This document shows positions 1 through 7,307 of a stretch of 15,812 nt of DNA, in pieces (the stretch's first letter is position 1; each line of letters opens with the position of its first letter). Source of the DNA: Firmicutes bacterium CAG:95 (GTDB lineage: Bacteria; Bacillota; Clostridia; Lachnospirales; Lachnospiraceae); the NCBI GenBank assembly GCA_000438155.1, contig FR902888.1:20210-36021 (forward strand), written 5' to 3'. The translations under genes were made by a program, and so were the position numbers. Below the pieces are notes generated by a model, which was given only the letters and a program-made list of their open reading frames with translations, had not been told where the DNA came from and did not search any database.

Positions 1-1017
1 CAAAATATCCGTGGCATCCCGCCACATTTTAAACTCATACGGATACTCCGGAAGCGGATTCGTATCATTGAGCAATACATCATAATCCGTGAGCAGTCCA
101 TCCGGCCGGATCTTTTCCATCAGCCACTGCTCGTTTACATACAGAATGACATGATAACCGTCATACTGAATCGTCTGCAGAAAGGCTTCTGCAATCTGGC
201 TTCTCTGATCTACGGAAAGAGTATCTGTTCTCGCGGTATCATTCGTTATTTCTTCCATAACAAGTGCCACCGGATAACGGATTGTATAGGACTGTAACTG
301 ATTCACCACAAAGTTGGCTTCCTCAACAGCCTCTGTCACGCTCACCGCCTGGGAATAAAAGCTGACTCCGATATCCAGATCCGCCTTTTTCGCTGCTTCG
401 ATATAGTCCGTAAACTGTTCATCCAGTGAAATAACACCACTTTCATAGCCTCTTCCACCGATCTTTAACATCACGAAATCAATTCCATTCCGTTTCAGCC
501 AGTCAAAATCCACCTTACCGTTGCTCTTGGATAATTCCACACCAAGCTTAGAGGTTTTCTCGCTCTCCGGATAATATCCCATCTGATCATTTACAATCTT
601 AATTTTCGTAAAATCAATGGCGTTCTTCTGTACATCCTCATAAGCCGGATCCTCTGTCGGTGTCGGCGATGGGGAAGGCTCTTCGGATGGGGATGGGGAA
701 GGTGTCGGAGATTCCTCTACCACTTCGCCTGCATTCCGGTCTCCATACATATTCCAGAAGTCCAGATCCTCGGAACGCAGGCCTGTGTTCTCTCCTGCTT
801 CTCCACTTTCTCCGTCTCTTAAATCCACTGCCTCTACAACCGGTGTCGGGGTAAGCCCTGCAGCTGTTTTCCGGTTACTGCTGCGCGTATTCTGGGAAAC
901 CACCACAAGAATTACGATGAGCACAATGCCCGCCATCGCAATCATCGTATAAATCACAGGAAGGCTTAAGCCTCTGTCGTTATCGTTATCGTCATCATCA
1001 TAATTGGAGTATTTCAT
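1..1017 (-). CDS. Membrane-anchored GH25-fold (lysozyme-like) protein, partial at 3' end
   Basis: The reading frame is open for 339 codons and runs off the left edge, so the C-terminus is missing. The ATG at 1017 is preceded by an AAGAAGG ribosome binding site. A short acidic cytoplasmic stretch is followed by one membrane segment (about residues 17-41), then a Pro/Ser/Thr linker (about 104-122) and an extracellular domain from about residue 155. That domain has GH25 muramidase features: the NGKVDFDWLKRNGIDFVMLK strand, the GVSFYSQAV strand, YPVALVMEE, and MWR near the visible end. Active GH25 enzymes normally have GxDxS and a DxE pair. Here the first Asp is Glu161 (GVELS) and the first acid of DxE is Val253, with only Glu255 kept. 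I infer a cell-wall-facing protein that has probably lost or altered muramidase activity. The fold assignment is fairly sure; the activity is doubtful. Confidence 0.8.
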   Translation of the reverse strand, partial: MKYSNYDDDDNDNDRGLSLPVIYTMIAMAGIVLIVILVVVSQNTRSSNRKTAAGLTPTPVVEAVDLRDGESGEAGENTGLRSEDLDFWNMYGDRNAGEVVEESPTPSPSPSEEPSPSPTPTEDPAYEDVQKNAIDFTKIKIVNDQMGYYPESEKTSKLGVELSKSNGKVDFDWLKRNGIDFVMLKIGGRGYESGVISLDEQFTDYIEAAKKADLDIGVSFYSQAVSVTEAVEEANFVVNQLQSYTIRYPVALVMEEITNDTARTDTLSVDQRSQIAEAFLQTIQYDGYHVILYVNEQWLMEKIRPDGLLTDYDVLLNDTNPLPEYPYEFKMWRDATDIL

Positions 1018-1130
1018 ATGTACCTTCTTTTTACTGTTTCATATCAGCACAGGCACTTCTAAGCATTATCGCGACACTCCAGCACCTTCACCGTTACAAT
1101 AACAGTTGCTCTTTATCTTAATTTCTTTTC

Positions 1131-1159
1131 TTGATTTTCTCTTTCGCACATTGTACCAT
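1131..1159 (+). promoter_or_regulatory. Candidate promoter for the ApbE-like gene
   Basis: TTGATT (1131-1136) and TACCAT (1154-1159) are separated by 17 bp, which fits a weak sigma-A promoter. The predicted transcription start falls almost on the ATG at 1166, and no Shine-Dalgarno sequence lies before that ATG. On the opposite strand the same segment reads TGGTACAAT, an extended -10 that could serve the divergent GH25 gene. Both are pattern matches only. Confidence 0.3.
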
Positions 1160-1165
1160 AGATTC

Positions 1166-2170
1166 ATGTTCCGATACAAACAGAAAAGAATAAAACTCTA
1201 TATCGCTCTCCTTTTATCCGGTATGCTCCTTCTTGGAATAACCGGCTGCAAACCGCTGCCTGTACAGGTATCCGCAACAGGCTTTTATTTTGATACCTTT
1301 ATTTCCGTTACCATCTACGATGCAGAGAATGAGGAACGGGGAAACGAGCTGTCAGAGGGCTGTATGTCTCTGGCTGAACACTATGAAAATCTGTACAGCA
1401 AAAGTATTCCCACAAGTGACATTTCCCGGATCAACGCACACCCCGGTGAGTATGTTACCGTTGATCCCGATACCATTACCTTATTACAGACTGCATGTGA
1501 ATACGCATCCCTCTCGGATGGAGCCATTGACCCTTCCATCGGTGCGGTGTCATCCCTTTGGGATTTCCATGAAACAACCGATCCTTCTATCCCCCCGGAT
1601 GACGTTCTTTCCGAAGCCTTAACGCATGTTGATTACCGTAAGATTTCCATAAAGGACCAGCAGGTAATGCTTACCGAAAAAGGAATGGCTCTTGATCTCG
1701 GTTTCATTGCGAAGGGTTATATTGCTGACCGTATAAAGGAATACCTGTCAGGTGAAGGGGTGAAAAGTGCCATCATCAGCCTTGGCGGTAACATCCTCGC
1801 CATTGGAGAAAAGCCTGACGGTTCTCCATTCCATGTGGGAATCCAGAAGCCCTTTGCCGATACCGGTACTGCCCTGCTTACCATTGAGGATTCGGATCGC
1901 AGCGTGGTTTCCTCCGGGAATTACGAACGCTACTTTGAAGTAGATGGTGTCCTGTATCATCATATTCTTTCTACCGAAAACGGTTATCCGGTAAACAGCG
2001 GCCTGTCCCAGGTCACCATTTTAAGTGATGACTCCGTTACCGGTGATGCCCTATCTACATTATGCTTCATCCTCGGCTATGAAAAAGCCACCACCCTGCT
2101 CGAAAATTATCCTGATGTTCAGGCAATCTTCGTTCTGGATGATGGCTCGGTTGTTTCTTACAATTACTAA
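1166..2170 (+). CDS. apbE: ApbE-type FAD:protein FMN transferase, lipoprotein
   Basis: Enzymes of this family move FMN from FAD onto a Thr or Ser of target proteins such as RnfG, RnfD and NqrB/C, outside the membrane and with Mg2+. I chose the ATG at 1166 (334 aa) because it gives a clean lipoprotein signal: KQKRIK, a hydrophobic core and the lipobox ITGC, with lipidated Cys28. A TTG at 1106 would add 20 residues without a ribosome binding site. Family motifs are DLGFIAKGYIAD (177-188), LGGNI (206-210), HILSTENGYPV (266-276) and the metal-site segment TGDALST (292-298). Length is normal for the family. Two flavinylation targets, RnfG and RnfD, are encoded in the operon a few kilobases away, so this is the likely maturation enzyme for that complex. 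The gene stands alone, convergent with the antitoxin-like gene. Confidence 0.92.
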   Translation: MFRYKQKRIKLYIALLLSGMLLLGITGCKPLPVQVSATGFYFDTFISVTIYDAENEERGNELSEGCMSLAEHYENLYSKSIPTSDISRINAHPGEYVTVDPDTITLLQTACEYASLSDGAIDPSIGAVSSLWDFHETTDPSIPPDDVLSEALTHVDYRKISIKDQQVMLTEKGMALDLGFIAKGYIADRIKEYLSGEGVKSAIISLGGNILAIGEKPDGSPFHVGIQKPFADTGTALLTIEDSDRSVVSSGNYERYFEVDGVLYHHILSTENGYPVNSGLSQVTILSDDSVTGDALSTLCFILGYEKATTLLENYPDVQAIFVLDDGSVVSYNY

Positions 2171-2217
2171 CCCAGAGTCCTGATCGTCACTAAAATTAAC
2201 CGGTTATTAATTATTCT

Positions 2218-2508
2218 TTATCTTTCAGACGGTGTCGGAGCAAATTCCAACTTCAATTGTAATCCCAAGCCCCTCGCCAGCTTTTTGACCATACTTAAAC
2301 TCGGGTTTCTGGTACCATTCTCAATCCTGCTGATATCTGCCTGCGTAATTCCGGTTCGTTCTGATAATTCCTTTTGTGTTATATTCTGGCTTACTCTGGC
2401 TTCAATCATCGCCTGTATAATATCATATTCCGGCTGCAATGCCTCATATTCAGCCTTCACTTCTGCATTCTGCAATGCCTTTTCCTTATACTCTTTATAA
2501 CTGCTCAT
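2218..2508 (-). CDS. HigA/Xre-type antitoxin (HTH transcriptional regulator), orphaned
   Basis: This is a 96-residue protein beginning at ATG 2508, preceded by GGAG at suitable spacing; the open frame extends upstream to 2598, but that part overlaps the toxin remnant. An N-terminal helical segment (about 1-38, with YEALQPEYDIIQAMIEAR) is followed by an HTH_3 domain with TQKELSERTGITQADISRIE (about 44-63) and NGTRNPSLSMVKKLA. This is the usual make-up of HigA antitoxins, which bind and neutralise an mRNA-cleaving HigB partner and repress their own operon. The partner gene upstream is reduced to its last 41 codons, whose stop overlaps this start by 14 nt, as in intact higBA pairs. No complete toxin gene is present in the window. 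The frame itself looks intact, so it may still act as a DNA-binding regulator. Confidence 0.82.
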   Translation of the reverse strand: MSSYKEYKEKALQNAEVKAEYEALQPEYDIIQAMIEARVSQNITQKELSERTGITQADISRIENGTRNPSLSMVKKLARGLGLQLKLEFAPTPSER

Positions 2509-2620
2509 ATCTGCATCTCCGTTCATAATCATTCTTATACTTCTTTGCAAGCTTCTTCTCTGACACAGGTAATTTCTGGGATTTCTTAACAAGTCCATTT
2601 GTTAAAATCACTTTTTTCAC
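2495..2620 (-). pseudogene. HigB-like (RelE/phage Gp49 family) toxin, C-terminal remnant
   Basis: In the frame ending at the TAA at 2495-2497, the 41 codons from 2620 encode a basic peptide containing NGLVKKSQKLPVSE and LAKKYKNDYERR. This matches the C-terminal pattern of Gp49-like HigB toxins (typically a G(F/L)xKKxQKxP segment followed by a KA-K-R-DY helix). The frame is closed by a TGA only a few codons further upstream, inside the end of the neighbouring ATPase gene, so roughly the first 70 residues of a normal toxin of about 110 are missing. GTG at 2620 could in principle start a 41-residue peptide, but I see no good ribosome binding site. I read it as a toxin gene truncated by a deletion or insertion. 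The family call is from memory of the motif, not a search. Confidence 0.7.
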
Positions 2621-4326
2621 ATTTCTGAATTCTGATCAACCACAACTCTGCAGTCCTTCTTAAAACATGCAATCCCATACCGGATGAAGTTCCTCATGCC
2701 ATCCTGTTTCAGCCTGGCAATGTAATCCTTTTCCTCAATCTGCTCAAGGGCAGCTTTACAGGCAGCATCCATGTCTCCGTTCTCCGCGTATTTCAATTCT
2801 ATTACAATTCCGGTTCTGTTATCCGGAACCTCGATCAGGATATCACTATAGCCGGTTCCCGATTCTGCATTTGACTTAATCAGCCAGTCAGATTTATAAC
2901 CTAAAAGTCCAAGCAGAATGCCATGATAAAAGTTTTCCTTTCTTTCCCTGGCAGCCGCAGTATCCCGGATACTGATGGTGTTCCAGAGATAATCTCCGAA
3001 AATCTGCCCGATCTTTTCCGGTTCTTTATTTACCAATGCGCTGCAAAGCGTCTCAAGCGTCTTTCCATCATTTCTTGATACATCTGCAAACCATTCCCTG
3101 ATTTTCCTTACAAAAAGATTTCTGACCTCTCTGTTTGGGATTACCAGACGGTATTTTCCACTTTCCGTGCAGCCCTTGTGTGTCAGATAACCCGTCGTAA
3201 AAAGCACACTCCACAGATTTTCTATACTTTTATCAATTTCATCATAGGTAAGCTCCGGCACGATATCCTTTTCAATCCATTCGCCCGCAATCAGTCCTTC
3301 TATTTCATTTCTGGTCGAAATATCCGCCTTATCTATAAATCTGCGTACAATGGCGTTTCCGCTGGAATTGGACCAGAAATCCTGCGGTCTGGTGGACGGA
3401 TCATACCTGAGCTGATCTGTATAATTAATTACATCCCAAGGGCAGTAGATGTCCGAATTACCGAAATGGTAACCATCATACCATTCCTTTATCTCATCAA
3501 AATGCGAAGTCAGATCATAATCATCCAGAATTTTCTTTACCTCCGGATCCGTAAACCCAAACTGCTCATCAAATCTGGAATCCAGAACAGACAACACCTT
3601 AAAATTATTAAGCCCTGTAAAAATACTCTCTTTGGAAATACGCAGGCACCCTGTCAGAATGGCAAACTGTAAGCTGTCATTCGTTTTTAAAGCCATTCCA
3701 AAGAGTCCGCGGATCAGGGAAACCATCTCACGATAATAACCATTCTGGAAGGCCTTATCCAATGGGACATCATATTCATCGATGAGAATAACTGTCTTTT
3801 GTCCGTAATGCTTGTATAAGAACCGTGACATCAGATAGATACTCGATATCAGGATCTTTTCATCCATGGAATATCTGCCCTGCTGCAATGCAATAATCGC
3901 TTTATACTGTTCTTTTTCGTTATCCGAAAGTCTGTCACTTGATGCCAGAAATGAAAAGTGTTGTGCCTCTATGCCGATCAATTCTGTAATCCGGTATTTC
4001 GCGTCCTCATAAGTTAATCCCTCCACGTTCTTAAGAGAAAGAAACAGGACGGGATGTTTCCCCATATACTTATCGCAAAGTTCTTTTTTCTCCGATATAT
4101 AGAGCCCATCAAACAACGACGCATCCGCATCTGTTTCGAAAAAGGATCGCAGCATGCTCATATTTAAAGTCTTTCCAAAACGTCTGGGGCGGGTAAAAAG
4201 TGTCACCTCACTCCCGTTTTCCACCAGCTGTTCAATAAGCTTTGTTTTATCAACATAATAATATCCATTCTTTCGTATCTTTTCAAAACTGTCAATTCCT
4301 ACCGGTAATTTTAAGCCACTCCCCAT
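2617..4326 (-). CDS. AAA-ATPase-like / PD-(D/E)XK nuclease-like protein of unknown role
   Basis: The 569-residue protein starts at ATG 4326 behind a strong GGAGGAGG site. It opens with the family signature LPVGIDSFEKIRKNGYYYVD. The ATPase part has TRPRRFGKT (45-53, Walker A-like) and VILIDEYD (179-186, Walker B), then TGCLRISKESIFTGLNN (225-241). The C-terminal part has a PD-(D/E)XK-type core: Asp495 in YSDILIEV and Glu510-x-Lys512 in VIELKYA. This architecture (AAA-ATPase_like plus PDDEXK_9 in Pfam terms) is common and often multicopy in gut Bacteroidetes and Clostridia; no function is established. Predicted catalytic residues look intact and length is normal. It follows the rnf terminator and its stop codon touches the toxin remnant. 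I see no clear promoter in the short region before it. Confidence 0.85.
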   Translation of the reverse strand: MGSGLKLPVGIDSFEKIRKNGYYYVDKTKLIEQLVENGSEVTLFTRPRRFGKTLNMSMLRSFFETDADASLFDGLYISEKKELCDKYMGKHPVLFLSLKNVEGLTYEDAKYRITELIGIEAQHFSFLASSDRLSDNEKEQYKAIIALQQGRYSMDEKILISSIYLMSRFLYKHYGQKTVILIDEYDVPLDKAFQNGYYREMVSLIRGLFGMALKTNDSLQFAILTGCLRISKESIFTGLNNFKVLSVLDSRFDEQFGFTDPEVKKILDDYDLTSHFDEIKEWYDGYHFGNSDIYCPWDVINYTDQLRYDPSTRPQDFWSNSSGNAIVRRFIDKADISTRNEIEGLIAGEWIEKDIVPELTYDEIDKSIENLWSVLFTTGYLTHKGCTESGKYRLVIPNREVRNLFVRKIREWFADVSRNDGKTLETLCSALVNKEPEKIGQIFGDYLWNTISIRDTAAARERKENFYHGILLGLLGYKSDWLIKSNAESGTGYSDILIEVPDNRTGIVIELKYAENGDMDAACKAALEQIEEKDYIARLKQDGMRNFIRYGIACFKKDCRVVVDQNSEM

Positions 4327-4379
4327 TTAAGCCTCCTCCAGCATGACCTGGCAATCCAATGCCTGATCTCTGCATACAA

Positions 4380-4413
4380 AATCCGCTATACTGCTTCTTC
4401 AGTATAGCGGATT
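4380..4413 (-). terminator. Rho-independent terminator of the rnf operon
   Basis: A perfect 14-bp stem (AATCCGCTATACTG and its complement) closes a 6-nt loop. Read on the minus strand it is followed directly by TTTTG, and it lies about 60 nt after the rnfB stop codon. The rest of 4327-4476 holds only the ribosome binding site of the ATPase gene. Confidence 0.85.
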
Positions 4414-4476
4414 CCATATAAAATTTCAATTGATAGTCTGATCCTCTGCTCTATTTCGTTTGATGAAACGCAGCAC

Positions 4477-5268
4477 TTAATGTTCTACAATCGACTTTCT
4501 CGGACACTTCGACATACAGACGCCACATCCAACACATTTCTCGTAGTCAATCGCTGCATGGAAATTACTGATCGTAACCGCATCCTGCGGACAGTTCTTC
4601 TTGCAGAGAGAACAGCCGATACAGCCGACCTCGCAATCCTTCATGGTAACCGGTCCCTTATCCTCGGAGCTGCAGGCTACCGTATACTTTGCATCATAGG
4701 GTATGAGGGAAATCAGGTGCTTCGGACAAACCTCCACACACTTACCACACGCCTTACATGCTTCCTTATCGACAACGGCTACTCCGTTTACGACATGAAT
4801 GGCGTCAAACGGACACACGGATACACAGCTTCCAAACCCGAGACAACCGTTATTGCAGCTCTTCGCACCGCCATTCGGGACGAAGGAAAGCATCCGGCAG
4901 TCCTCAATTCCATGATATTCATAATCCAGTGTGGTTTTGTCACAGTCTCCCTGACAGGCTACAAATGCGACCTTCCGCTCGGTTTCTCCGGCTTCTACTC
5001 CCATGATCCCGGCGATGACCTTTCCAACAGCCTCTCCACCTACCGGGCAGGCATTGACCGGTGCTTCTCCCTTTGCGATTGCTGCAGCGAGCCCGCTGCA
5101 GCCGGGGAATCCGCATCCGCCACAGTTATTTCCGGGAAGGGCTGCAAGTACAGCCTCTTCCTTTTCATCTACTTCTACCTTAAACCGGATGGCGGCAATT
5201 CCGAGAAAGATACCAACAAAAAGACCGACTCCGCCAACAACTGCTATTGCTAAAATTACTGCACTCAT
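4477..5268 (-). CDS. rnfB: Electron transport complex subunit RnfB (polyferredoxin)
   Basis: RnfB is the membrane-anchored iron-sulfur subunit that takes electrons from reduced ferredoxin and passes them into the Rnf complex. The 263-residue protein has an N-terminal membrane helix (about 3-28). Next is the first cluster motif C49-x2-C52-x4-C57-x16-C74 in NNCGGCGFPGCSGL. Many further Cys follow: C138/C142/C148/C152, C171/C174/C177/C181, C216/C219/C222/C226 and C245/C248/C251/C255, suggesting at least five [4Fe-4S] clusters, as in the long RnfB of Clostridia. The ATG at 5268 has AGGAG upstream and lies 15 nt after the rnfA stop. It is the last gene of the operon, before the terminator at 4380-4413. 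Confidence 0.95.
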   Translation of the reverse strand: MSAVILAIAVVGGVGLFVGIFLGIAAIRFKVEVDEKEEAVLAALPGNNCGGCGFPGCSGLAAAIAKGEAPVNACPVGGEAVGKVIAGIMGVEAGETERKVAFVACQGDCDKTTLDYEYHGIEDCRMLSFVPNGGAKSCNNGCLGFGSCVSVCPFDAIHVVNGVAVVDKEACKACGKCVEVCPKHLISLIPYDAKYTVACSSEDKGPVTMKDCEVGCIGCSLCKKNCPQDAVTISNFHAAIDYEKCVGCGVCMSKCPRKSIVEH

Positions 5269-5283
5269 TTTATCGGCTCCTTT

Positions 5284-5862
5284 CTACAACAGTCCTGAAA
5301 ATCCACAGAAGGCAATTGCCATCAGTCCTGCAGTAATCAGGACAATCGGCATTCCCTTAAAGGATTCCGGAATATCATTATATGCCATCTTTTCACGGAT
5401 ACCGGCAAGAATCACGATGGCAATCGTAAATCCTGCAGCAGTTGCAAAACCATTCACAACGCCCTGAAGGATCCCATAATTCTTCTGCACATTCGTTAAG
5501 GCAATACCAAGTACGGCACAGTTGGTTGTAATCAGGGGCAGATATACACCAAGTGCCTGATACAGTGACTTCATGAATTTCTTCAGGAACATTTCCACGA
5601 ACTGTACCAGAGCTGCAATGACCAGAATAAATACAATCGTCTGTAAATAAGTCAGATCAAGCGGAGTTAAAATGTACTGATAAATCAATCCTGTCACTGC
5701 GGAGGACAGGGTAATAACGAAGATAACTGCGGTTCCCATTCCCGCTGCGGTATTGGTCTTCTTGGATACACCAAGGAACGGACACAGTCCAAGGAACTGA
5801 CTCAGTACCACGTTACTGATTAAGGAAGAGGAAACCAGAATAATAAGTAATTCTTTAATCAT
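5284..5862 (-). CDS. rnfA: Electron transport complex subunit RnfA
   Basis: RnfA is an integral membrane subunit that pairs with RnfE; in Rnf and Nqr structures the two share an iron-sulfur cluster inside the membrane. The 192-residue sequence is almost entirely hydrophobic helices. It has the two conserved Cys motifs LGLCPFLGV (Cys27) and TTNCAVLG (Cys115) that would supply cluster ligands. Length is standard. The start at 5862 overlaps the end of rnfE by 8 nt, which indicates translational coupling, and rnfB follows 15 nt downstream. Confidence 0.96.
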   Translation of the reverse strand: MIKELLIILVSSSLISNVVLSQFLGLCPFLGVSKKTNTAAGMGTAVIFVITLSSAVTGLIYQYILTPLDLTYLQTIVFILVIAALVQFVEMFLKKFMKSLYQALGVYLPLITTNCAVLGIALTNVQKNYGILQGVVNGFATAAGFTIAIVILAGIREKMAYNDIPESFKGMPIVLITAGLMAIAFCGFSGLL

Positions 5863-6703
5863 TGCTCTTTTCCTCCTTCTTCTCTTCTACTGATTCTTTA
5901 TTTGCATTCTTCACATCAGCATTCTGCTTTGTTTCATCTGTTTCGTCTGTTACTTTTTTTATTGTATTTTTCACATCTTTGCCATTCTCTGCCGCATCTT
6001 CTATTACCGGCTCTGTCATGCGGCTTCCGCAGCCGGTTTCGCCACAATGCATACAGTCTGAATTACAGCCGGACTGGATCTTCGACATATCCTTACCCTT
6101 CTCCTGTCCTTTACGCTTGATGTAATTCTGAATTGCAGTAAGGGCAGCCAGTACGAAGAACGCACCCGGTGCCAGGACGAAAATGCTGCAGGGAACATAG
6201 GAATCCGGCATAACATGAAATCCGAAGATTTCACCTGCACCGATCAGTTCACGGACTGCTCCGATAATCGTAAGCGCAAGGGTAAATCCAAGTCCCATAC
6301 CGACTCCGTCAAAGAAGGAAGGAAGTACCTTATTCTTGGAGGCATAGGCTTCCGCTCTTCCAAGAATGATACAGTTTACAACGATCAACGGAATATATAA
6401 GCCCAGTGCATCATACAGGAACGGAATGTAGGCCTTTAACAAAAGCTCCACAACTGTTACAAATGAAGCAATGATTACAATAAATGCCGGAATACGCACC
6501 TTATCCGGAATAATATTCCGCAGCATGGAAATAAACATATTGCTGAGTGCCAGAACCACCATAGTGGTAAGTCCCATACCAAGACCGTTGATGGCTGACG
6601 TTGTTACAGCCAGGGTCGGGCACATTCCCAGCATCAATACGAAGGTCGGATTTTCCAAAACAATACCGTTCACAAGACGCTCGGATACACTATTTTGCTT
6701 CAT
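5855..6703 (-). CDS. rnfE: Electron transport complex subunit RnfE with Cys-rich C-terminal tail
   Basis: RnfE is the membrane partner of RnfA. I chose ATG 6703 (282 aa) because the AGGAGG at 6713-6718 is 9 nt away; the GTG at 6712 would sit directly against that site. The helical core (about residues 1-195) carries LGMCPTLAV (Cys28) and VVNCIILG (Cys111), matching the RnfA pair. After the last helix comes an extra tail of about 85 residues. It has a Cys motif C213-x3-C217-x2-C220-x4-C225 (GCNSDCMHCGETGCGS), then a long stretch rich in Glu, Lys and Asp that looks disordered. Typical RnfE is roughly 200-230 residues, so the tail is an addition whose role is unknown; it could hold a metal or iron-sulfur centre. 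The start overlaps rnfG by 14 nt. Confidence 0.94.
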   Translation of the reverse strand: MKQNSVSERLVNGIVLENPTFVLMLGMCPTLAVTTSAINGLGMGLTTMVVLALSNMFISMLRNIIPDKVRIPAFIVIIASFVTVVELLLKAYIPFLYDALGLYIPLIVVNCIILGRAEAYASKNKVLPSFFDGVGMGLGFTLALTIIGAVRELIGAGEIFGFHVMPDSYVPCSIFVLAPGAFFVLAALTAIQNYIKRKGQEKGKDMSKIQSGCNSDCMHCGETGCGSRMTEPVIEDAAENGKDVKNTIKKVTDETDETKQNADVKNANKESVEEKKEEKSND

Positions 6704-7307
6704 AGCTGACACCTCCTAACTTCGTCTGGAAATAATAAAGTCCTCCATTTACGGCTGTCGTCAATGCATTGGAGGTGATGGTCGCACCACTGATCGCATC
6801 AATCTGGCTGTCAGAGGTTGCCCCCTGCTTCGTTACCGTAAAGCTGCTTACCTTCTTTCCGGCATACTGCGGCTTTAAAACAGCCTCAGCCTTCATACCA
6901 AGACCCGCGGTTTCCGAAATACTTAAGATGGAAATTCCATTTACGGTTCCATCGTTTGCAATGCCGAGGGTAAAGGTAATATCTCCGCCATAGCCTGCAT
7001 GGGAGGTCAATGTTAATACATATCCCAAACCATTTCCATCCGAGTCAACGGCTTCCAGAGCCTTATCCACATCCACATCGGAAAATCCGGCTTCTTCCCA
7101 TTCGCTTATGTATGCACTGTCTTCTTCGATCGCAAGTTCATTAAAATCCGACGCATCCTGAAAGACCTCTGCATAGGCTTCCTTTGCTGCCTTTTCTTCG
7201 GCCTGTGCAATGGGTTCCTTCGTTACATTATAAACAAATCCGAGAACAAATCCGGCAATCAGCGTTATCGCAAAAAGGATTGCCGCATCCTTTATCATAT
7301 TTTTCAT
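6690..7307 (-). CDS. rnfG: Electron transport complex subunit RnfG (covalent FMN carrier)
   Basis: RnfG is anchored by one N-terminal membrane helix (about 5-27) and exposes an FMN-binding domain outside the cell membrane. The 205-residue protein carries the flavinylation motif DAISGATITS; Thr176 is the predicted FMN attachment site, to be loaded by an ApbE enzyme such as the one encoded at 1166-2170. LGYVLTLTSHAGYGGDI and ETAGLGMKA are typical of the FMN-binding domain. The ATG at 7307 overlaps the rnfD stop as ATGA. The end of this gene contains the ribosome binding site of rnfE. Confidence 0.96.
   Translation of the reverse strand: MKNMIKDAAILFAITLIAGFVLGFVYNVTKEPIAQAEEKAAKEAYAEVFQDASDFNELAIEEDSAYISEWEEAGFSDVDVDKALEAVDSDGNGLGYVLTLTSHAGYGGDITFTLGIANDGTVNGISILSISETAGLGMKAEAVLKPQYAGKKVSSFTVTKQGATSDSQIDAISGATITSNALTTAVNGGLYYFQTKLGGVSYEAK

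Noticed and set aside
653..712. G-rich repetitive plus-strand stretch as a DNA repeat array
   Set aside because: It is explained as the coding sequence of the Pro/Ser/Thr linker of the GH25-fold protein on the minus strand.
1106..1165. Longer ApbE start at TTG 1106
   Set aside because: It has no ribosome binding site and would bury the lipoprotein signal behind 20 extra hydrophobic residues.
2195..2216. AATTAA/TTAATT palindrome after the ApbE gene as a terminator
   Set aside because: The stem is only six A-T pairs; too weak to call as a terminator of either convergent gene.
3178..3672. 164-codon open frame on plus inside the ATPase gene
   Set aside because: It lies wholly opposite a well-supported coding gene, has no recognisable domain and no ribosome binding site; a shadow frame.
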